NCBI RefSeq assembly: GCF_008728855.1
Contig: NZ_CP042906.1
Location: 3,346,001-3,410,000, forward strand
Direction of reading: 5' to 3'
Length of the DNA stretch: 64,000 bases
Source: Hypericibacter terrae
Lineage (GTDB): Bacteria; Pseudomonadota; Alphaproteobacteria; Dongiales; Dongiaceae
The notes beneath the pieces were generated by a model, which saw only the letters and a list, made by a program, of their open reading frames with translations, had not been told where the DNA came from and did no database searches. Position numbers and translations under genes: made by a program. Of the stretch, positions 43,589 to 52,070 are shown one piece after another. How positions within the stretch are numbered: the stretch's first letter is position 1; every line of letters begins with the position of its first letter.

Positions 43589-45706
43589 ATGGTCAAGGTT
43601 GCGAATCTCGTCGCCGACACGATCTGGTCTCCGGGCGCCGGTTACAACGACAAATCCCCCGAACTCTCGATCTTCCTTCCGACCTTCAGGCGCGCAGCCG
43701 ATGGCCTGCTGCAGAAGGTGCTGCAGAGCATCGCGACGCAAAGCTTCCGTGATTTCGAGCTGATTGTGATCGACGACGCTTCGACCGACGGGAGCGCCGA
43801 CATTGTCCGGGACTGGATGGCACGCGACCCCCGGATAAGCTGCCTGACCCATCCGCGCAATGTCGGACTGCCGGCGGTCTCGGAGTTCGAGGCCTACCTC
43901 AAATCGCGCGGCCGCTTCATCGGCTTCGCGTTCGACGATTTCGTCTATGAGCCGGGGGCCTTCGAAGCGCTGATCAAAGCCGCGCGCGCAAATCCGGAAG
44001 CGCTGGTTCACGGTTACGCCGAAATGGTCGGCTGGAGCGGACCGCATCAGGTTCTAGGGCGGTCCGGCGTGCCGGCCGCGCGGTTGTGGCATGATAACTT
44101 CATTGCCAACGCCACAGTGTTCATGCCGAGGCAGATCATCGAGGCGATCGGCTTCTACGATCCGCACATCATGGCGGCGCGCAATTGCGACTGGGATCTG
44201 TGGCGGCGCGCGCAGCGTCATTATCCGTTCGTATCGGTTCCGGTCTTTATTGGACGCGAGCACGGCACCCAACGTGCGGACAGCCTCGGCCGCACCTATC
44301 CGGTCTTTCAGGAGGTCATGTTCGAGTTCTACGGGAGCCGGTCGAACGACCTGCTGCTGCCGAAGAACCTGCCCGAGCGGGACGTTTGGACCGTGCCGAC
44401 GCCGTCGTCCTTCGCCATGGCCGCCGCCGCAATGAGCACCCGGAAGTTTTTCCGGAACAAGGCTTGGGCGTCATTGGAGATAGTGGCCGACACCGCCGAG
44501 CTCCAGCGCTTGATCGAACCGAAGCGTCCCATTATTGGCGTTGCGGGCAGCCTTGAAGCAACCATCTCCTTGTGCTTCGACGGCGTTCGGGATCGCTTCG
44601 CCGCGAATCTGAGATTCGTGGATTTCCAGGCCCTGGCGTCAGTTCAGGCGCAGCATGTCCTGTTGTGCGATGCCGTCATCGTCTCGCGCGGGCTTCTCGA
44701 TCCGAACGCGGAACGCGTGATCAGCCTCTGCACGAACACGGGGATCGACCTCTATTACCTCGCCGACGACAATCCGATCCTGATCGCGATGGAGAACCCG
44801 GAGCTATCCCGATATCGTCTCGAAAATGTCAGGGCTGTGCTGAAGCCCTTCAAGGGCGTTCTGGCGACGTCGCCCCGGCTGGTCGACTACTATCGAGCCA
44901 ACGACTTGCACCCGAATGTGCAGCTGTTCGGTCCCATTCTGGACCAGGCCACACTGGGAAAGATGCGAAGAATTGCGGCAGAACCGCATCCCGAGCAACT
45001 GCGAGTGGGATTCATCGGCGGCAAATTCCGTGAATCCGACCTTCGCGATCGGGTCTTTCCGGCGCTTCAGGAACTGTCGCACCGCATCGAGATCGAGTTC
45101 TTTGCCCGAGGAAGCGAAGGCTTGCGCCGAGATCCACCGCCTTCGCCCCTTGGCTGGCGCCCGATCCCGTTCGCCATGTCCTATGACGACTTCTTGCAGA
45201 GATGGCGTGCGCTCGGCATCGACATCCTGATTCATCCCAAGGGCCAGACCCTCAATATCGACTACAAGACCCACAGTATTTTGCTGACGGCGCTCTATCT
45301 CGGCGCCGTCCCGATCGTCTGCGACGAGTCCGCCTTTCGCGACATCGGCGAAAACGAAGGTATCCTGAAGGTCAGCGACGGACCGGGCGGTTTCGCCGTC
45401 GCACTTGAGCGAGCATCCAATCCCGACTTCCGGCAGGAGATGCTCCGCCGGCTCGAAGCATTTTGCCGCCGTAATTTCGATCCGGCGGTCAACGAACAGG
45501 CGCTACAGAAAATCAGCGACGCGACCCGTCCAACCGATCTGATCGGGTACTTTGAGCGGCTTTCCCGGGAATGCGCACGGTTGTCCCATCTCGCGAGCGA
45601 GGCTAATAGCCAGTTCAATTCCCGCGCGTTCAAGCTGGCGTTGAAGGTGCGCCACGTCGCTTCGTGGCTGCGTCGGGCCGGGAGCCTGCTCAGAAGCCGC
45701 CCCTGA
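43589..45706 (+). CDS. Large glycosyltransferase (GT2 plus C-terminal glycosyltransferase-like part), 705 aa
   Basis: N-terminal GT-A domain about residues 25-250: LSIFLPTFRRAADGLLQKVLQSIATQS, IVIDDASTDGSADIV, and a DxD-like FAFDDFVYEPGAF. The C-terminal half (about 310-680) resembles a GT-B-like group 1 glycosyltransferase, with RVGFIGGKFRESDLRDRV, and LTALYLGAVPIVCDESAFRDIG near 580-600. A cytoplasmic enzyme with a basic tail ending RRAGSLLRSRP. Two domains may give two transfer steps. ATG 43589. It ends the LpxD/ACP/KAS/DegT/GNAT run, supporting synthesis of a surface glycan or glycolipid. Confidence 0.85.
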   Translation: MVKVANLVADTIWSPGAGYNDKSPELSIFLPTFRRAADGLLQKVLQSIATQSFRDFELIVIDDASTDGSADIVRDWMARDPRISCLTHPRNVGLPAVSEFEAYLKSRGRFIGFAFDDFVYEPGAFEALIKAARANPEALVHGYAEMVGWSGPHQVLGRSGVPAARLWHDNFIANATVFMPRQIIEAIGFYDPHIMAARNCDWDLWRRAQRHYPFVSVPVFIGREHGTQRADSLGRTYPVFQEVMFEFYGSRSNDLLLPKNLPERDVWTVPTPSSFAMAAAAMSTRKFFRNKAWASLEIVADTAELQRLIEPKRPIIGVAGSLEATISLCFDGVRDRFAANLRFVDFQALASVQAQHVLLCDAVIVSRGLLDPNAERVISLCTNTGIDLYYLADDNPILIAMENPELSRYRLENVRAVLKPFKGVLATSPRLVDYYRANDLHPNVQLFGPILDQATLGKMRRIAAEPHPEQLRVGFIGGKFRESDLRDRVFPALQELSHRIEIEFFARGSEGLRRDPPPSPLGWRPIPFAMSYDDFLQRWRALGIDILIHPKGQTLNIDYKTHSILLTALYLGAVPIVCDESAFRDIGENEGILKVSDGPGGFAVALERASNPDFRQEMLRRLEAFCRRNFDPAVNEQALQKISDATRPTDLIGYFERLSRECARLSHLASEANSQFNSRAFKLALKVRHVASWLRRAGSLLRSRP

Positions 45707-45749
45707 AGGCACTGAAGTCCCTCGCATTGCGCTGCCAGGTCGGCGGTCC

Positions 45750-45974
45750 TCAAGCGCTCTTGCGAATGACCAGGCTGAAGACCCCATCCGACTCGGTCGA
45801 CTCGACCAGCTCATGGCCGGTCGCCCGGCAGAAATGCACGAAATCCTGGGGCGCCCCGGGGTCGGTCGCCAGCACCTTCAGCAGGCCGCCGGCCGCGACT
45901 TCCTTCATCGCCTTGCGCGCGCGCAGCACGGGCAGGGGGCATTTGAGATTGCGGGCGTCGAGGGTGATTGTCAT
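45750..45974 (-). CDS. TusA-family sulfur carrier protein, 74 aa
   Basis: Small sulfur-relay protein with the diagnostic CPxP motif: LDARNLKCPLPVLRARKAM, where the first Cys carries a persulfide. The rest matches the family (AGGLLKVLATDPGAPQDFVHFCRATGHELV). The start is taken as ATG 45974 (MTITLDARN); a longer frame to 46064 is possible but adds no family sequence. It is divergent from soeA by about 160 bases; TusA-like proteins often accompany sulfur oxidation genes, which fits. Confidence 0.88.
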   Translation of the reverse strand: MTITLDARNLKCPLPVLRARKAMKEVAAGGLLKVLATDPGAPQDFVHFCRATGHELVESTESDGVFSLVIRKSA

Positions 45975-46133
45975 GCGACGGAAGAGATCCCAGGGGTTGG
46001 GCCACATCCTAGCAAAATCCGAGGCCAGCGGCAGTCCGGGCGGCTGGAATCCTGGACGAAGCAAGGTTTTTGCCGATGATCGGGCCGCCAGCAGCTATGC
46101 TCCGGGCGCCATCACTCCGAGGTTCACCGGATT
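45975..46133. promoter_or_regulatory. Divergent intergenic region, tusA-like / soeA
   Basis: 159 bases between the two divergent genes. GAGG at about 46119-46122 serves the TTG start of soeA. No clear consensus promoter. Any sulfur-dependent control of both genes would be expected to act here. Confidence 0.4.
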
Positions 46134-49037
46134 TTGCGATTCGACGTCTTCACCACGGTCCATGAGCAGGTCGACACCTCGCCGAAGGTCTCGGACGAGG
46201 TCAAGACGACCACGTGCTACATGTGCGCCTGCCGCTGCGGAATCAAGGTCCATATCAAGGACGGACGGGTCCGCTACATCGAGGGCAATCGCGACCACCC
46301 GGTGAACAAGGGCGTGCTCTGCGGCAAGGGCTCGGCGGGCATCATGACCCAGAACTCGCCGGCCCGGCTGCGCAAGCCCTTGAAGCGCGTCGGCGAGCGC
46401 GGCCAGGGCGAGTTCGTCGAGATCGAGTGGGAAGAAGCGCTGCTGCTGGCGACCCAGTGGCTGTCCGAAGTCCGCTGGCGCGATCCCCGGAAGCTCGCCT
46501 TCTTCACCGGCCGCGACCAGAGCCAGGCCCTCACCGGTTTCTGGGCCAAGGAGTTCGGCACACCCAATTATGCCGCCCATGGCGGCTTCTGCTCCGTCAA
46601 CATGGCCGCCGCCGGGCTCTACTCGATCGGCGGATCGTTCTGGGAGTTCGGCGAGCCGGACTGGGACCACACCCGCTACTTCGTCATGTTCGGCGTCGCC
46701 GAGGACCATGCCAGCAACCCGATCAAGATCGGGCTGGGCAAGCTCAAGGGCCGGCCGGCCGAGCACGGCGCCAAGTTCCTCTCGATCAATCCGGTGCGCA
46801 CCGGCTATTCCGCGATCGCCGACGAATGGCTCGGCATCCGCCCGGGCAGCGACGGCCTGTTCGTGATGGCCCTGATCCATGAGTTGCTCAAGGCCGACAA
46901 GATCGATGTCGACTATCTGGTGCGCTACACCAACGCCTCGTGGCTGGTGATCCGGGCGCCCGGAACGGCGCAGGACGGGCTGTTCGCGCGCAACAGCGAG
47001 GGCCAGCCGCTGGCCTGGAACAAGGAAGCCAAGGCGCCCGTCACCGCCTATCAAGCCGATCTCGATCCGGGGCTGATCGGCGAGTTCACCTTGCCCGATG
47101 GCCGGCGCGCCGTCCCTGCCTTCCAGCTCATGGCCGAGCGCTATCTCGATCCGCGCTACGGGGCCGACGCCGTCGCCGAGGAGACCGGCATTCCGGCCGA
47201 CACGACACGGCGTATCGCCGCGGAACTGGCGCATGCGGCCTTCGAGCAGGAAATCCGTCTCGACATTCCCTGGACCGACTGGCTGGGGCGTCACCACGAC
47301 CATGTGATCGGGCGGCCCGTGAGCATGCATGCGATGCGGGGTATCTCGGCCCACTCGAACGGCTTCCACACCTGCCGCGCCATCCATCTCCTCCAGATGC
47401 TGCTGGGCTCGATCGATTGCCCCGGCGGCTTCCGCCACAAGCCGCCTTATCCGAAGCCGGTGCCGCCGGCGCCGCTGCCCGCCGGGCACGCGCTCGAGAT
47501 GAAGCCGGGCGAGCCTCTGGCCGGCATGCCGCTGGGCTTCCCGACCGGCCCCGAAAACCTGCTGGTCGATCCCGACGGCACGCCGCGGCGCATCGACAAG
47601 GCTTTCAGCTGGGAGGCGCCGCTCGCGGCCCATGGGTTGATGCATATGGTGATCGCCAATGCCTGGGCCGGCGACCCCTACCCGATCGATGTGCTGTTCC
47701 TCTACATGGCCAATATGAGCTGGAACTCGGCCATGAACAGCAGCGGCACGATGAAGATGCTGTCCGACAAGGACCCGGCGACGGGGCAATACAAGATTCC
47801 GCACATCATCTATTCCGATGCCTACGCCTCGGAAATGGTGTCCTACGCGGACCTGGTGTTCCCCGACACCACCTATCTCGAGCGGCATGACTGCATCTCG
47901 CTGCTGGACCGGCCGATCTCGGATGCCAACGGCTGCGCCGATGCGATCCGCCAGCCGGTGATCGAGCCCGACCGCGACGTGCGGCCCTTCCAGGACGTGC
48001 TGATCGATCTGGGCGCGCGCCTCGGTCTCAAGGGCTTCACCACGCCCGAAGGCGAGCCGCGCTATCCGGGCTTCTACGCCGATTACATCGTCAATCACGA
48101 GCGCCGCCCGGGCATCGGCCCGCTGGCCGGCTGGCGCGGCGCGCTAGGCGACAAGATCGGCCGCGGCGAGGTCAATCCGAACCAGCTCGAGATGTACAAG
48201 GCCAATGGCTGCTTCTGGCGCCACGAGCTCGAGCCGCATCAGCGCTATTACCGCTTCGCCAATGCCGACTATCTGCGCTGGGCGACCCAGATGGGGTTCA
48301 TCGACCGCCCCGAGCCGATCCAGATGCAGATCTATAGCGAGGTGCTGCAGAAGTTCCGGCTGGCGGCCGATGGCCATGGCCGGCTCCAGCCGCCCGACGC
48401 GCATCGCGAGCGGATCAGCACCTATTTCGATCCGCTGCCCTTCTGGTATCGGCCGCTCGAGCAGGAAGCCGGCAACGAGGCGGCCTTCCCGCTCCATGCG
48501 ATCACGCAGCGCCCCATGGCGATGTATCACAGCTGGGGCTCGCAGAACGCCTGGCTCCGCCAGATCCACGGCCATAACAAGCTGTTCGTAAACCGCCGCA
48601 CCGGCGAGGCGCTGGGCTTGGCGGACGAGGATTGGGTCTGGATCGTCAGCCCGCATGGCCGCGTCAAGGCGCCGGTCAAGCTGATGGAAGGCGTCGACGA
48701 GCGCACCGTCTGGACCTGGAATGCGATCGGCAAGCGCAAGGGCGCCTGGGACCTGTCGCCCAAGGCGCCGGAATCCCAGCAGGGCTTCCTCCTCAATCAT
48801 GTGATCTCGGAATTGCTGCCGCCGAAGCCTGACGGCCACCGCTACTCGAACAGCGATCCGGTCACCGGCCAGGCCGCCTGGTACGATCTCAAGGTGCGGC
48901 TGGAGAAATGCTCGCCGGCCGAAGGCGGCCGCACCGAGCCGCAATTCCCCGCCGCCAAGCCCGTCCCGGGCACGCCGAAGCGGCCGAAACGGCTGCGCTA
49001 CGGCGCCGCCTTCCGCGGCCGGAAGGAGAAGGTATGA
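46134..49037 (+). CDS. soeA: Sulfite dehydrogenase molybdopterin subunit SoeA, 967 aa
   Basis: Large bis-MGD molybdoenzyme subunit, probably cytoplasmic, oxidising sulfite to sulfate. One [4Fe-4S] site: Cys28, Cys31, Cys35 and Cys63 (TCYMCACRCGIKV, GVLCGKGSAG), no Tat signal. Other features are TGRDQSQALTGFWAKEFGTPNYAAHGGFCSVNMAA, GVAEDHASNPIKIG and a C-terminal dinucleotide domain. The sequence and the SoeB/SoeC partners match SoeABC as I remember it from Allochromatium and marine alphaproteobacteria. The TTG start at 46134 (MRFDVFTTVHEQ) is read from GAGG 11 bases upstream. Other members of the DMSO reductase family with the same architecture cannot be fully excluded. Confidence 0.87.
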   Translation: MRFDVFTTVHEQVDTSPKVSDEVKTTTCYMCACRCGIKVHIKDGRVRYIEGNRDHPVNKGVLCGKGSAGIMTQNSPARLRKPLKRVGERGQGEFVEIEWEEALLLATQWLSEVRWRDPRKLAFFTGRDQSQALTGFWAKEFGTPNYAAHGGFCSVNMAAAGLYSIGGSFWEFGEPDWDHTRYFVMFGVAEDHASNPIKIGLGKLKGRPAEHGAKFLSINPVRTGYSAIADEWLGIRPGSDGLFVMALIHELLKADKIDVDYLVRYTNASWLVIRAPGTAQDGLFARNSEGQPLAWNKEAKAPVTAYQADLDPGLIGEFTLPDGRRAVPAFQLMAERYLDPRYGADAVAEETGIPADTTRRIAAELAHAAFEQEIRLDIPWTDWLGRHHDHVIGRPVSMHAMRGISAHSNGFHTCRAIHLLQMLLGSIDCPGGFRHKPPYPKPVPPAPLPAGHALEMKPGEPLAGMPLGFPTGPENLLVDPDGTPRRIDKAFSWEAPLAAHGLMHMVIANAWAGDPYPIDVLFLYMANMSWNSAMNSSGTMKMLSDKDPATGQYKIPHIIYSDAYASEMVSYADLVFPDTTYLERHDCISLLDRPISDANGCADAIRQPVIEPDRDVRPFQDVLIDLGARLGLKGFTTPEGEPRYPGFYADYIVNHERRPGIGPLAGWRGALGDKIGRGEVNPNQLEMYKANGCFWRHELEPHQRYYRFANADYLRWATQMGFIDRPEPIQMQIYSEVLQKFRLAADGHGRLQPPDAHRERISTYFDPLPFWYRPLEQEAGNEAAFPLHAITQRPMAMYHSWGSQNAWLRQIHGHNKLFVNRRTGEALGLADEDWVWIVSPHGRVKAPVKLMEGVDERTVWTWNAIGKRKGAWDLSPKAPESQQGFLLNHVISELLPPKPDGHRYSNSDPVTGQAAWYDLKVRLEKCSPAEGGRTEPQFPAAKPVPGTPKRPKRLRYGAAFRGRKEKV

Positions 49038-49057
49038 TGGCTGGGCATCGTCGCAGC

Positions 49058-49197
49058 TGCCACCCCTCCCCCTACCCCCTCCCGCAAGGGCGGGGGGCAG
49101 GGAAATGGGGCGCGACCTCAATTCCAAATCGCGATCGAAGCTCAAAAGTAGAGCGAAGCGATCACATCGACTTAGGGGGTACGGGGAGGGGGGCCAC
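49058..49197. repeat. Interrupted inverted repeat, copy 4, inside soeA-soeB
   Basis: Left arm about 49058-49085 (GCCACCCCTCCCCCTACCCCCTC then CCGC) and right arm 49171-49197 (TTAGGGGGTACGGGGAGGGG then GGCCAC) are complementary over about 25 bases with few mismatches; spacer about 85 bases. The right arm ends exactly at the soeB start and contains its Shine-Dalgarno (GGGGAGGGG). Family members are at 5855, 11327 and 29340. Confidence 0.75.
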
Positions 49198-49950
49198 ATG
49201 ACCTCCCTCCCCGCCAATCCCACCGGCAAGCAGCTCGGGCTCGTGATCGACCTCGATATCTGCGTCGGCTGTCACGCCTGTGCGGTGAACTGCAAGGAGT
49301 GGAACAGCGGCGGCCAAATGGCGCCGATGACGGACGAGGATCCCTACGGCCCCAATCCGCTCGGCGTCTGGTTCAACCGCATCCATAGCTTCGAGGTCGG
49401 CGAGGGCCGCGAGAGCCAGACGGTGCATTTCCCCCGCTCCTGCCTCCATTGCGCGGAGCCGGCCTGCGTCACGGTCTGTCCCACCGGCGCCTCCTACAAG
49501 CGCGCCGAGGACGGGATCGTCCTGGTCAACGAGGACATCTGCATCGGCTGCAAGCTCTGCTCCTGGGCCTGTCCCTATGGCGCACGCGAATATGACTACG
49601 ATGTCGGCGTGATGAAGAAATGCACGCTTTGCGTCGACAAGATCTACAACGAGAATCTTCCCGAGATCGACCGCGTGCCCGCTTGCGTGGCGACCTGCCC
49701 GGTCGGCGCCCGCCATTTCGGCGACCTGGGCGATCCCGGTTCCGCGGTCTCGCAACTGGTGGCCGAACGGCAGGGTTACGACCTGATGCCGGAGCAGGGC
49801 TACCGTCCGACCAACAAATATCTGCCGCCCCGTCCGCGCAAGAATAGCTGCGGTTCCAACGGCAATGCCCCGGCCCGCCTCGAACCCGTGGGCGACGGCA
49901 GCATCGGCAACAGCTTGCTGCGCTGGGTCGATCGGGTCCTCTCGCGATGA
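49198..49950 (+). CDS. soeB: Sulfite dehydrogenase iron-sulfur subunit SoeB, 250 aa
   Basis: Electron-transfer subunit with four [4Fe-4S] clusters: Cys22/25/28/32, Cys82/85/90/94, Cys115/118/121/125 and Cys142/145/163/167. The first reads ICVGCHACAVNCKEWNSGG, typical of DmsB/NrfC-like proteins. ATG 49198 starts MTSLPANPTGKQ; a longer frame from 49105 would run through the inverted repeat and is rejected. It relays electrons from SoeA to the membrane subunit SoeC, 15 bases downstream. Confidence 0.88.
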   Translation: MTSLPANPTGKQLGLVIDLDICVGCHACAVNCKEWNSGGQMAPMTDEDPYGPNPLGVWFNRIHSFEVGEGRESQTVHFPRSCLHCAEPACVTVCPTGASYKRAEDGIVLVNEDICIGCKLCSWACPYGAREYDYDVGVMKKCTLCVDKIYNENLPEIDRVPACVATCPVGARHFGDLGDPGSAVSQLVAERQGYDLMPEQGYRPTNKYLPPRPRKNSCGSNGNAPARLEPVGDGSIGNSLLRWVDRVLSR

Positions 49951-49965
49951 TCGGCCGCGCCTGAC

Positions 49966-50913
49966 ATGCATCCCGCCTTCTCTGTCATCTTCTTCACCAC
50001 GATGTCCGGCGCCGGTTACGGACTGCTGGCGCTGATGAGCCTGCTGGGGACGCTCGACCGGCTGCCGGCCGATCGCTGGTTCGGCCTCGCCGGTCTGGGT
50101 CTCGGCTTCGCCGCGGTCTCGATGGGCCTGCTTTCCTCGACCTTCCATCTGGGCCATCCCGAACGCGCCTGGCGCGCCTTCTCGCAATGGCGGAGCTCCT
50201 GGCTGTCGCGCGAGGGTTTGATCGCCTGCATCACCTTCCTGCCCGCCGGCCTCTTCGCGCTGGGCTGGGTCTTGCTCCAAACCCATGACGGGATTTGGGT
50301 CGCCTTCGGCGTCGCGACCTTCCTGCTCTCCCTGGCGACGATCGGCTGCACCGCGATGATCTATGCCTGTCTGAAGCCGATCCCGCGCTGGTCGAACGGC
50401 TGGACGCTGCCCGTCTATCTCGCCCTGGGGCTGATGACCGGCGCGCTCTGGCTCGACGCGCTGGCACTGGCCTTCGGTCTCGGCGACCCGCTCCTGGCCT
50501 GGATCGCGCTGGGACTGGTCCTGGTCGCGACCGTCGTGAAGCTCGGCTATTGGCGTCATATCGATGCCGCCGCTCCGCGCAGCACTGCCGAAACGGCCAC
50601 CGGCCTCGGCGGGCCAGGCAAGGTCCGGCTGTTCGAAGCGCCCCACACCGGCGAGAATTACCTGATGCGCGAGATGGGATTCCGCGTCGCCCGCAAACAT
50701 GCGGCGAAGCTGCGCCGGATTGCGTTATTGTTGGCTTTCGGCGTGCCGTTGCTGCTGACCTTGCTGCTGTTCCTGCTCTCGCCGCTGGCCGGCATCGCCG
50801 CCGCTTTCCTGGCTGCGATCTCGGCCATGGCCGGCGTGTTCGTGGAGCGGTGGCTGTTCTTCGCACAGGCTCGCCATGCCGTGACGCTCTATTACGGGAC
50901 CAGCGAGGTCTGA
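49966..50913 (+). CDS. soeC: Sulfite dehydrogenase membrane anchor SoeC (DmsC/NrfD-like), 315 aa
   Basis: Polytopic membrane subunit of about eight helices that passes electrons to quinone. It begins MHPAFSVIFFTTMSGAGYGLLALM, with later segments FGLAGLGLGFAAVSMGLLSS, LIACITFLPAGLFALGWVLL. It contains LSSTFHLGHPERAWRAFSQWRSSWLSREG, the characteristic DmsC-family His-rich loop. Length is normal. It follows soeB by 15 bases; its TGA overlaps the ATG of the next gene by one base. Confidence 0.88.
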   Translation: MHPAFSVIFFTTMSGAGYGLLALMSLLGTLDRLPADRWFGLAGLGLGFAAVSMGLLSSTFHLGHPERAWRAFSQWRSSWLSREGLIACITFLPAGLFALGWVLLQTHDGIWVAFGVATFLLSLATIGCTAMIYACLKPIPRWSNGWTLPVYLALGLMTGALWLDALALAFGLGDPLLAWIALGLVLVATVVKLGYWRHIDAAAPRSTAETATGLGGPGKVRLFEAPHTGENYLMREMGFRVARKHAAKLRRIALLLAFGVPLLLTLLLFLLSPLAGIAAAFLAAISAMAGVFVERWLFFAQARHAVTLYYGTSEV

Positions 50914-52070
50914 TGCCGATTCCGAGGACAGCCGATATCGTGGTCGCCGGCAGCGGCATCGTCGGGCTGGCGCTCGCCTGGCGCCTGGCCCGCAGCGGCT
51001 TCAAGATCGTCGCCTTCGATGCCGGGGTCGCCGGCGGACAGATCAGCGCCGCCACTTTCGCCTGGATCAACGGTACGTCCAAGACCGAGCACGAGGCTTA
51101 TCACCGGCTCAATCGCGCCGGTGTCGATGCTTATGAGAAGCTCGCCCGCCAGATCGGCGCCTCGGCCATCGGTCTCGCCGGCAATGGCTCGCTCCAGTGG
51201 GCGGGACCGGACAAGCCTCATCTGTTCGACCGGATGCGCGATCAAGGCGACGTCCTGCGGCGCTGGGGCTACAGCGCGGACTGGGTCGATGCCCCGGCCA
51301 TGCGCCGGCTGGCGCCCGGCCTGTCCCTGCCCGATGGTGCGGAAGGGCTGTTCGCTTCGCTCGATCGCTGGATCGAGGTGCCGCGACTGCTGGGCTGGCT
51401 CAAGGCGCAACTGGCCGAGCGGGGCGCCATCCTGCGCGAGAATTGCACCATCAAGGGATTGGATCGGGCGAGCGACGGCTCGGTCCGCGCCGCCGTGACA
51501 GCCGAAGGCGTCATCCCTTGCAAGCATTTCGTCATCGCCGGCGGCACGGCCGCTGCCTCGCTGGTCGAGCTGGCGACCGGCCGCAGCGGCTTTCCGGTCC
51601 AGGAACTGGCGGGGCTGCTGGTGGAAACGCCGGCCGCGCCCCTGGCGCCGGGCTTCGACATGGTGCTCTGGTCGCCGGACGAGACCGGCTTTCACCTTCG
51701 CCGGATGCCGGGCGGCGGCCTGCTGCTCGGCGCCGACGATATCGACACCCAGATCCGGGCCAATCCCACCGAGGACAGCCTGCTCGCCGGACGCCGGACC
51801 CTGATCGAGCGCGCACTCGATTGGATGCCGGACCTGCGCAAGATCGACCTGCATCGCGGCGCCACCCATCGCGTCGGCCGGCGCGCCATGCCGACCGATG
51901 GCCATTCGATCCTGGGGCCTCTGAAAGACTCAGCGGGTGCCTATGTCGCTGCGACGCATAGCGGCGTGACCTTGGCGCTGGCGATCGCGGAGCTCCTGGC
52001 CGAGGAGATCACCACCGGCACCATGCCGGCAGCGCTGGCGCCCTTCCGGCCGGCTCGATTCGGATTCTAA
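50913..52070 (+). CDS. FAD-dependent amino acid oxidase-like protein (DadA-like), 385 aa
   Basis: FAD oxidoreductase of the D-amino-acid dehydrogenase/glycine oxidase group. Dinucleotide motif VVAGSGIVGLALAWRLA at 10-26, FDAGVAGGQISAATFAWIN, and a C-terminal ATHSGVTLALAIAELLAEEI. The start ATG 50913 overlaps the soeC stop by one base (TGATG), so translation is coupled to the sulfite dehydrogenase operon. A metabolic link to sulfite is not obvious; it might oxidise a sulfur-containing amino acid or amine that yields sulfite. It shares a CTAA overlap with the convergent ftsH end. Confidence 0.85.
   Translation: MPIPRTADIVVAGSGIVGLALAWRLARSGFKIVAFDAGVAGGQISAATFAWINGTSKTEHEAYHRLNRAGVDAYEKLARQIGASAIGLAGNGSLQWAGPDKPHLFDRMRDQGDVLRRWGYSADWVDAPAMRRLAPGLSLPDGAEGLFASLDRWIEVPRLLGWLKAQLAERGAILRENCTIKGLDRASDGSVRAAVTAEGVIPCKHFVIAGGTAAASLVELATGRSGFPVQELAGLLVETPAAPLAPGFDMVLWSPDETGFHLRRMPGGGLLLGADDIDTQIRANPTEDSLLAGRRTLIERALDWMPDLRKIDLHRGATHRVGRRAMPTDGHSILGPLKDSAGAYVAATHSGVTLALAIAELLAEEITTGTMPAALAPFRPARFGF

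Noticed and set aside
49105-49197. N-terminal extension of SoeB from an upstream ATG
   Set aside because: It would be translated through the inverted repeat and is Lys/Arg/Ser-rich, unlike the family.
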